NCBI RefSeq assembly: GCF_027942865.1
Contig: NC_134507.1
Coordinates: 38,970,797 to 39,034,796, forward strand
DNA length: 64,000 nucleotides
Direction: 5' to 3'
Origin: Odontesthes bonariensis
Taxonomy: Eukaryota > Chordata > Actinopteri > Atheriniformes > Atherinopsidae
Shown: one piece after another, positions 56,183-64,000 of the stretch
Layout of the letters: every line of letters begins with the position of its first letter
How positions within the stretch are numbered: position 1 is the stretch's first letter
Position numbers and translations under genes: made by a program
The notes under the pieces: generated by a model
Told to the model about the DNA's origin: nothing
What the model saw: the letters and a program-made list of their open reading frames with translations, nothing else
Databases searched by the model: none

Positions 56183-57062
56183 CAACTTAAACTCTTAATG
56201 TAATTAAAGTATTTATATTGACCATAATTAAGTCCTATTTTAAGATCTAATCATGAAATATGGCATATTGTGTACGTTAAACACATCAAACACATCGCTG
56301 CACACTTCTATCAAAAAGCCAAATGATACTCAGATAAGTCTGGAAAGAACCATTCTACATTTTACATTGATCATCAAACTTTTTAAATCACAAAAGATTT
56401 CAGCAAAACTACAGAAAGAAGTCAAGAAAACTGCAGCTTTAGTGGAAAATGTGACAGGATGGTCAAAAACTGCCCCAAAAGGTTAAAAAAGAGGAAGAAA
56501 AGGGCCCAGAAGTATGTTTCACACACAGCTAAAAGGATAAAGCTCCATCTTATTTGGCGGTTAACTGTTAACGATCGTTAGCATTAGCATTAGCGGGACG
56601 TGCTAACTGTGAATAGCAGCTAGGTTACCATATTTGAACTTTTTACTCTCTGCTGCATGTCTGACTGCCCGTGTCCAGGAGCAGGAATCAAACCAATGAC
56701 ACAGAGCACTTTGAAGACATTTCTGCTAACGTCTGACCGCTAAATTCATTCTTTTTCTGGACTCACCTACTTGTAGCTTTCTGTTGCTATGTTCATAAGT
56801 ATAGAATGGCTAGATGTCTCGTCCGCGTTGCTGGGCAACGGAGTGGAACGTCCGCAGATGGCCGCCATCTTACCACAGGCAGCTCTCTCTCAGACAACAT
56901 TGTGTTGATGGTGAAACATTCAAGACATAACTTGCTTAATTTTCAAACGTTTAGCTTATTATAAACATCAAAGTAGTAAGCTAATTATCACACTACAGAC
57001 GAAGTCCATATTTATTTTTTTTAATAAAAACGTAAATATTTCACGTTTATTTGCCCCTTGAC
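56183..57062. other. Anonymous sequence with a promoter-like patch (X-box, YY1-like)
   Basis: At about 56829-56841 gttgctgggcaac matches the palindromic X-box bound by RFX factors. At 56859-56876 cagatggccgccatcttac contains the YY1-type AAGATGGCGGC in reverse. Both fit a TATA-less vertebrate promoter, possibly of the zinc-finger gene (minus strand), but a repeat origin is equally possible. Confidence 0.3.
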
Positions 57063-57374
57063 TTAACTTTATTTATCCCTTGGGATGACTCCCTCAGGGA
57101 AATTCAAGTCCCCAGTAGCTCCAAACACACACATAGGATCTCTATAAATCTAAAATACAGTATAATATAGAATAATCAATATAATATATAATTAATATAG
57201 AATAATCTAAAACAAAGTGTTTTAGATTATTCTAGTTAAATAAAATAAGTTATAGCACTATGGTTGAGTTATTGGCCATATTGCACTACACTTGTGTTAA
57301 TTACACATTGTATGCACATAGTCTGACCATAAATAGATAAGATATAGCATGCGGATGTGGGCCACTTAAGGCAA
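57063..57374 (-). repeat. LINE 3'-end-like fragment
   Basis: The string taactttatttatcccttgg then gatgactccctcagggaaattc resembles, in reverse, the gaatttccc...ataaagt 3' ends of fish CR1-group LINEs. The following AT-rich part (tattgcactaca...) fits the 3' UTR of the same type. No coding part remains. Confidence 0.4.
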
Positions 57375-60030
57375 CAATGTAGGCATTCTAGAATGCGCCG
57401 CTGAGGGTGGCAGCTCGTTGGAGTAGCTCTGTACCTCACATTGAGATTTTTTCTTTTTTCTAAATTTCATTCCTGTTTTTTCTTGGAAGAAATTGCATTT
57501 TTTGGACAACTGTTCCTTCCTGCCTTGGATGCTGTGCAGCTGGATTGATTTTTCCCAATACTTTTGTATATTTTGTTCTTTTGTTATGATGCATAACCAT
57601 AGCAACAGGGTGGTTTACAACAGGGAGCCGCTGATTAACATTGGAAAAGCAGAAATAATTCGACAACTGAAGCCAGAAATCCCACTGGAATTGAAAAGGA
57701 GGCGTCGTGGATGCGGAGCAGGAGCAAAGGGGAGAGAAAGAAAGAAGAAGATCAAACCACCTCTGCCATCCGTCATCATGGGAAATGTAAGATCGTTAGC
57801 TAACAAGTTGGATGAACTTCTAGCCTTGACAAGGACTCAGCAAGAATATCGGGAATGTAGCATTATGTGTTTTACTGAGACATGGCTGCAGGATCATATC
57901 CCCGACTCCAGCGTCTCTCTGCCGGGCTTCCTGACTGTACGAGCAGATCGAGATTTAAAGAGTAGCAGGAAAAGGAAAGGGGGTGGATTGGCAGTGCTTG
58001 TCAACAACAGATGGTGTCACCCAGGACATGTTACTGTGAAGAGTCGTCTCTGCAGTCCTGACATTGAACTATTGGCAGTAAGTTTTCGTCCATATTATTT
58101 GCCAAGAGAGTTCACCAGTGTTATTTTGGTGGCTGTTTACATCCACCCTCAGCTGTTGCCGACACTGCATGTGATGTCATCAGTTCTGTTGTTGCTCAGA
58201 TACAGACACAACACCCCAATTCTTTTGTGGCAATATCTGGTGATTTTAATCATGTCTCACTCTCTGCTACACTGCCAACTTTTCAACAGTTTGTCAGCTG
58301 CTCTACCAGAGAAAACTAGACATTGGATTTGTTTTACACAAATGTCAAGGATTCATACATTTCCAAATCAAGACCTCCCCTGGGTAAATCAGATTACAAC
58401 CTTGTTTTTCTCTGTTCAGCATATAAACCCCTTGTCCATAGGCTACCTGTCACAAAAAGGAATGTTAGAAAGTGGTCACATGAAGCTGAAGAAGCCTTAC
58501 AGGGTTGTTTTGATGCAACCGATTGGATTTCTCTTTGTAAGCCACATGGAGAGGACATTAATGCCATGACTGAGTGTGTGACTGACTATATAAACTTCTG
58601 TGTGGACAACACCATCCCCACCAGAACAGTGAGATGCTTCCCTAATAACAAACCCTGGATCACCAGTGAGCTAAAGGAACTATTGAACAAGAAAAAAAGA
58701 GCCTTTAGGGAGCGAGACAGGGAGTTACTGAGGAGTATACAGAAGCAGCTCAAAGTCAAGATCAGAGAGAGCAAGGAGGTGTATAGAAAGAAGCTTGAGA
58801 GTAAACTGCAGAGGAACAATATCAGAGATGTGTGGTCAGGAATGAAGAAGATCACAGGCCTCAAGCAGAGGGAGGATCGGATGGATGGAAGTCTGGACAG
58901 AGCAAATGAACTGAACACATTCTTCAACAGGTTCAGTTCAGGAACAAGCTCACCATCCTCCCCTCCTGTTCCCAGCCAAAGAGACATCCCACCCTCCTCT
59001 GACCCACAGCTTTCCTGTAACATCTCCACCTCCACCTTAGTCATGGATTCTTCTGCTTCCACTAGTTTGTCTTCAACCCAATCAGGAGATTCTGCTGTCC
59101 CCTTTGCCTCCCCCTCCCACTTTTCTGTTTCTAGAAGTCAGGTGAAGAGGCAGTTGGAGAGACTGAACCGGAAAAAGGCTGCAGGTCCAGATGGTGTCAG
59201 CCCCCGAGTCCTGAAAGCCTGTGCTGAACAGCTCTGTGGGATTCTGCAACACCTTTTCAACTTTAGCTTGACCCAAGAGAAGGTACCACTGTTGTGGAAG
59301 ACATCCTGTCTGGTTCCGGTACCAAAGAAAACTCACCCTTCATACATCAATGACTACAGACCTGTTGCCCTGACATCCCACATCATGAAGGTCCTGGAAA
59401 GACTCCTGTTGACCCACCTGTGTAAGCAAACCAGCACATATCAGGACCCCCTGCAGTTTGCTTATCGCCATGGAGTTGGAGTTGAAGACGCTATCATACA
59501 CCTGCTTCAACAAACCCACTGTCATCTGGACAAAGCAGGCAGCACTGTGAGGATCATGTTCTTTGATTTCTCCAGTGTATTTAACACAATTCAATCTGAT
59601 CTGCTTTGTCTGAAACTCCAGAAGACTCAGGTGGAGGCCTCAACAATCACCTGGATTAATGACTACCTGACAAACAGACCACAGTTTGTCAGACTGAAGA
59701 ATTGTGTGTCTAACCAGGTGATCAGCAGCACAGGAGCACCACAGGGGACTGTACTCTCACCATTCCTTTTCACTCTGTACACTTCAGACTTCCAGTACAA
59801 GTCAGAGTCCTGTCATCTACAGAAATATTCAGATGACTCTGCAGTTGTCGGGTGTATCACAGATGGACAAGAAGCTGAGTACAGAGAGCTGGTGGACCGC
59901 TTTGTGGCATGGTGTGGGAACAATCATCTCATCTTGAATGTCAACAAAACAAAGGAGATGATTGTAGATTTCAGGAGAAACAGGGTCAGATCAAACCCTG
60001 TTTCCATTATGGGAGAAGAAGTCAAAGTCA
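57375..60030 (+). mobile_element. CR1-group LINE (Rex1/Babar-like), 3'-truncated
   Basis: The 5' region (gctcgttggagtagctctgt...) is followed by an endonuclease-RT frame. It ends abruptly near 60030, in the region following RT block E, where unrelated sequence begins. A second, older piece of the same type lies at 60800-61243. The clade name is provisional. Confidence 0.7.
57778..60030 (+). pseudogene. CR1-group LINE ORF2 (endonuclease + RT), frameshifted and truncated
   Basis: The endonuclease reads MGNVRSLANKLDELLALTRT, MCFTETWLQDHIPDSSVSLP, KGGGLAVLVNN and VILVAVYIHPQ. Between about 58155 and 58320 the frame shifts (GDFNH and the TLDLFYTN block lie in different frames), then LDLFYTNVKDSYISKSRPPL and GKSDYNLVFL continue. 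The RT spans about 59160-60000: RKKAAGPDGVSPRVLKACAE, YINDYRPVALTSHIMKVLER, FDFSSVFNTIQSDLL, TGAPQGTVLSPFLFTLYTSD and a catalytic YSDDSAVVG. The YSDD in place of the usual FADD/YADD is normal for this LINE group. The frame from 58323 is open for over 600 codons, so decay is limited apart from the 3' truncation. Confidence 0.75.
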
Positions 60031-60799
60031 AACCTGGAAGCACCATCTGCTTGCAGTATCTTTCTTTTCTGATATTTTACCTGCGTAGAAGTAAAGGTAC
60101 TGTTGTAAAATTCCAGTCCATTCAAATTCAGCACATCACATTTATGGACACCTCGGACAAGCTGTGGAACTAAATTGAAAACATACAGAAACAGTGCATA
60201 TATGTATATACTTTGAAGAATATCAAAGAAGGAATGTCACCTACTTACAGAATTGTGAGCATATCAATCAATTCCACCTTTGCTAATAAAGACATGAGTT
60301 TAACTTCTTTCACGCACCCAAGATACACACAACACTAACTGAAAGAATAAAGTTATATCCTCTCTGTTTTTTGTTTATAACCATCCAAAAAAGACCTAGT
60401 AGCGGTCAATTTCTAGTTCATGCTGGCGGCCACAGACTGCAGTGACAACAAAGTGAACAGTAGTTACATTCTAAACAGAAACGTGGACAAAGAAACACTT
60501 TTCCAGTTTGCTTCGGCATCTTAGTTACAGAAGCATGACCAAGATGCATGAGTTGCCGTCCTCTCATTCACTTCCACAGGCTGCTTGGTTACCACTGTCT
60601 GCTTATCTAATTTTGGTGACTGAAAAGTGGATGAAAAAGATTTTATGATTGAAACATGGTTTACATGAAGAAGAAATAATGCGTAAACTGCTTAGGGGTA
60701 AATGTAGTCTCAATTTAGATGAGGACAGATATTTATGCCTGGATGAGGTACGATACTAGATGTATCGTTGAAATCATGTCAAGGGCTCATTAATCCAAA
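60031..60799. other. Anonymous sequence
   Basis: Joins the broken LINE 3' side. No gene or repeat end recognised. Confidence 0.25.
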
Positions 60800-61243
60800 A
60801 AAAGTTGCAGTCATGGGAATGTGTTGGTGATGGACAAGAGGCTGAGTACTGTGAACTGGTCGTCCCATACATGGCATGGAAACAATTAGTTTCTCTTGAA
60901 TGTCCGAGCCAGTGGCTCAAAGAAACTGAACTAACTAATAAAGAAGACTGACTTTGTGCTGGGTACTGCCCTGGAGCTGGTTGTGCACAGGAGAATGTTG
61001 CAAAAGCTGCTCAACATAAAGAACAACGCTACACGCTCTCTTCATAGTAATTAAAGAGTCACGTGTGTTCTGTCAGAGGCTTCTTCAGCTTTGCTGCAAC
61101 ATGGAACGATAGGGGCGGTGTTTCCTGCCAACAGCAATAATTCCATGCAATGAAACAACAACATTAGAATTTCACTCTTGTGTTGATAAAATATCATTTC
61201 ATTCTATTCTATTTCATTCTATTGCATTCCATTCCATTTCAAT
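60800..61243 (+). mobile_element. Older CR1-group LINE 3' fragment with ATTCT-rich tail
   Basis: Frames contain GDGQEAEYCELVVPYMAW (compare TDGQEAEYRELVDRFVAWCG in the element to the left) and, further on, remnants of the C-terminus. A tttcattctattctatttca-type simple repeat closes it at 61197-61243. Internally deleted and decayed. Confidence 0.5.
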
Positions 61244-61708
61244 ACAAAACTGGGTAGCCAGGAGGAAACTGCACAAAGGACTGATAGAAAGCTGGAAGTT
61301 TGAATACAACTGGGGATGATCAGGTACGTGGATGCAAGCATGCTGATTTCAGAACATGTAAAAAGTGAGGGAAGCGGCACCTGGGGACAGGGGAAGGAGA
61401 CAAGGACAATGAAGACCTCTTTTAGGTGGAAAATAGCAAGACAGAAGAAAAAGAATAAAAGTTCATGACCAAATAGATGAGATGATAAGCCACCTGTATC
61501 CTAACATGGTACGGTCAGAATGATCACAGATTGAATGGCTTTTGTACAAGAAAAGCCACTTTCAGTCACCTTCAGACAGAAATACTAATACGACACGGCA
61601 GGGCCGTATTAAGTCAATGTGGTGCCCCTGGGCACTAAACCTCAAGTGCCCCTCGGCTACATTTTCAAACGTATTCATTCAAAATCAGTAACAATTAAAG
61701 CAGCATCT
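61244..61708. other. Anonymous sequence with a possible hAT end
   Basis: At 61601 cagggccgtattaagtcaat resembles the CAGGGCCG-type hAT terminus, but no matching right end or duplication was found. Nothing else recognised. Confidence 0.25.
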
Positions 61709-64000
61709 AGGGGTGTGTTCAAAATATCGATACGGGGATACATCGTCGTGGGCCTCTTCACGATGCGTGTATCGATACGGAGGCGCCAGTATCGATACTT
61801 CACGTGCAACAAATAATTAGTCCCTACCGCTAATCAAATCCATGAAACTGCATGACAGTTGCTCCTTGCTATGCGCATTTCGGCCACACACGGCGGTAGC
61901 GCTGTAGAACTAGGCGGCAGCGCTGCTGACAATAGAAGAAGTGTGGCCTCCAGCCGCTTCAGTCAAACAAAAGTAGTCTAATGGAGGAAGGCGGTGGGAA
62001 AAAAATATTTTCGGCCCCAGCAAAGTTGAAAGCTCGCGTTTGGGAGAATTTTGGATTTCACAAATGTGAAAAAAACAAAGAGCTGGACATGACACACGCT
62101 GTCTGCAAACACTGCAGGCAAAAAGTGAAGGACTCTGGGAACACAACGAACCTCCAGCTGCACATGACGAGGCATCACCCTAGCATCTCGGAAACTCCGG
62201 TAAATGCTACAGCCACAGGGGCACAAGCTAGTCTGAAGGCGGGGTTTCAAGCTAAATTCCCCTTAAGTTCACCAAAGTCGAAGAAAATTACCGAAGCTCT
62301 GTTGTCATACATATGCAAAGACTTGCGTCCGTACAGCTCCGTTGAGAACAAAGGCTTCCGGGCGCTAATCGCAGAATGTGAACCTCGCTACACTATGCCG
62401 ACTCGTCGCTTCATCACTGAAACCGCTGTGCCTCGCCTGTATGATGAGGTAAAACGACACGTTATCGATTCCATTTCAGAAGCAAGCAGAATAGCCATTA
62501 CGTGTGACGGGTGGACGTCGAGGGCAACCCAGTCATATGTTACGCTGACATGCCACTTCATTTCTGAAAATTGGGAAATGCTTTCATACGTTCTGCAAAC
62601 CAGAGTGCTTTTCGGGAGCCACAGCGGGCAGAATCTGGGCGAGTTGCTGCTCGAAGTCTTTGAGGAGTGGGGGCTTACATCTAAAGAACCAGTGTTAGTT
62701 ACTGACAACGCCTCAAATATGGTCATTGCAGCAGAGCATGCCAAACTGCTTCACGTGCGATGCTTCGTACATACACTGAATTTGGCTGCCCATCGTGCCC
62801 TGAAGACCACAGCAGTTGGGAGGCTGTTAGGAAAGATTCGCCACATAGTGACGTTTTTCAGAAAGAGTGCGCTGGCCAGCCAAGTTATAAAGGAAAAACA
62901 AAAGCTCCTCAACCTTCCCACGCACAAACTCATGAATGACGTCCCAACCAGGTGGAACAGCGCGTTCGACATGGTCGAGCGCTTCCTGGAGCAGCAGCCC
63001 GCAATCTGTGCCACATTGCTGTCAGCTGAAGTGCGCAAGAATGCCAAGGATCTGTGGACGATGTCAGAAACCGACCTTACCAATGCTGAAGATCTTGCGA
63101 AAACCCTGCGCCACCTCAAAGTGGCAACACTCGTGATGTCAGAAGAAAAAACGCCCACCGTCTCAATAATTGCCCCGTTACAGGCACAGCTGTGTCAGAG
63201 CAATGCTGAGCAACCTGATGACTCTGGCATCGTTAAAGAAGCCAAAAGAGCACTGGCACAAGACCTGGGGAAGAGGTATTCCAACAAATCCTTCCTCCAG
63301 ATGGCTTCAGCTCTGGACCCCCGCTTCAAAGCACTGCCCTTCCTCATAGAGGGGGAAAGAGATGACATCTTTGCAGCATTGGGACGAGAGGCAGCTGAAT
63401 TATCAGAGGTTCGTCTTTTTTACATAATAATAATAACAATAATAATTACAATGATAATAATAATGATAATAACAGTATAATTACTTAATTATGATTAAGT
63501 CTAATTACTATACTAACAGTAATAAGAACTTTTTTTCCTGCTGCTTTTGAAATGAAGTATACTGTCTATCTACTATCACTACTACTAACAAACACCAATA
63601 TATTAAAATGCAATATTAAAATGCAATATTGACGAAGTGATGTAGACCCAAACCACATCTTTGTAATGTTTGTTGGATGTTTTTTTCTTCTTTTTTTTGT
63701 ATTTCAGAGAAAGGCTACTGAGGAGGAGGGTGACCATGAGCCTGCTGCTGAAGGAGAGCATGAAGGTCCAACACAACCTCCACCCTGTAAAAAGAGCTGT
63801 GCTCTTTCTGATTTATTTGTAGAGACATTCTCACCAGAGTTAGAGCAGGCCAGTCAAGCCAGTCCCATTACACAGGCAATGATCGAGGTAAACGCATACA
63901 GAGCCACTGAACCATTAGCGCTTTCAGCTGACCCACTGACTTGGTGGAGAAATCATGAAGGTGTGTTTCCACTTCTTTCCAAACTGGCAAGAAACACACT
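61709..64000 (+). mobile_element. hAT-Ac (ZBED1-like) transposon, left part, reaches window edge
   Basis: The candidate 5' terminus is taggggtgtgttcaaaatat at 61709, followed by inverted repeats of tatcgatacgg/gtatcgatac type that look like subterminal transposase binding sites. The transposase gene follows from 61981. The right end is outside the window. No damage is visible in the coding parts seen, so this may be a young or autonomous copy. Confidence 0.65.
61981..64000 (+). CDS. hAT-Ac transposase (ZBED1-like), two exons seen, incomplete at the right edge
   Basis: Exon 1 is 61981-63408 (476 codons), with donor GAG/gttcgt. The intron is 63409-63707, with an AT-rich start and the acceptor tttcag. 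Exon 2 starts at 63708 (RKATEEEGDHEP) and runs off the window. A BED zinc finger lies at about residues 15-62 (VWENFGFHKCEK, AVCKHCRQKV, NLQLHMTRHHP). The RNase H-like catalytic core shows ITCDGWTSRATQSYVTLTCH and VLVTDNASNMVIAAEHAKLL, two of the acidic residues. RCFVHTLNLAAHRALK and DVPTRWNSAFDMVERFLEQQ are also typical. Exon 2 ends DPLTWWRNHEGVFPLLSKLA, the start of the dimerisation domain. It could instead be a domesticated ZBED gene; the adjacent terminus favours a transposon. Confidence 0.8.

Noticed and set aside
1-64000. LTR retroelements, Polintons or other capsid- or envelope-bearing elements
   Set aside because: No long terminal repeats, gag/protease/integrase motifs or capsid-like frames were seen on either strand.

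Overview
This window is repeat-rich, GC-moderate nuclear DNA of a ray-finned (teleost) fish. The evidence is the mix of elements: L2-type LINEs with (AATTC)n or (TTTGA)n tails, a CR1-group (Rex1/Babar-like) LINE, several hAT elements, a Harbinger-like element, Tc1 debris, and a Helentron whose helicase is fused to an endonuclease. There is also a C2H2 zinc-finger gene of the fish-expanded type. I saw no LTR retroelement or other virus-like element. The species cannot be named from the sequence alone.

Region 1 (1-30715) is the centre of interest. It is a tandem array of about 1.68-kb units. Each unit carries a U2 snRNA gene (minus strand), a complete 5S rRNA gene (minus strand) and a 78-nt 5'-truncated 5S copy (plus strand). 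Three U2 copies are complete. Three others are split by a Tx1-clade LINE (copies A, B, C; ORF1 with three CCHC knuckles, ORF2 with endonuclease and RT), which resembles the Keno family in target and clade. Each copy lies in the same orientation as U2, after U2 nt 26. Where both ends are visible, U2 resumes at nt 38, so 11 target nucleotides are missing. The LINE copies were then hit by younger elements. An L2 and a 1.84-kb hAT lie in copy A, and a 2.09-kb hAT lies in copy C. Both hAT insertions have perfect 8-bp target duplications, and both hATs carry the 5' end of a RecQ-like helicase coding region. That shared fragment is the least explained signal in the window.

Region 2 (30716-36780) is mostly degenerate. 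It holds two terminal-inverted-repeat MITE candidates, a hAT transposase C-terminal remnant, a Tc1 transposase stub with a perfect-looking hairpin, L2 tails, and three in-phase exons of an OB-fold/RPA-like gene or pseudogene.

Region 3 (36780-40060) is the 3' half of a Helentron: PIF1-type helicase plus endonuclease, frameshifted, with an L2 fragment inserted. Region 4 (40060-47100) is largely anonymous intergenic DNA with a ZBED5-like hAT fragment, a LINE RT fragment and a tandem duplication.

Region 5 (47100-51930) is the one convincing host protein gene: a two-coding-exon zinc-finger gene (78 + 288 residues, ten C2H2 fingers, phase-0 splice). Its intron holds a LINE fragment split by a Harbinger-like element, and a hAT MITE next to the 5' coding exon. 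Region 6 (52570-61243) has a second L2 family element and a CR1-group LINE, both on the plus strand. The right end (61709-64000) is a hAT-Ac/ZBED1-like transposon with an intron-containing transposase whose reading frame is open to the window edge.
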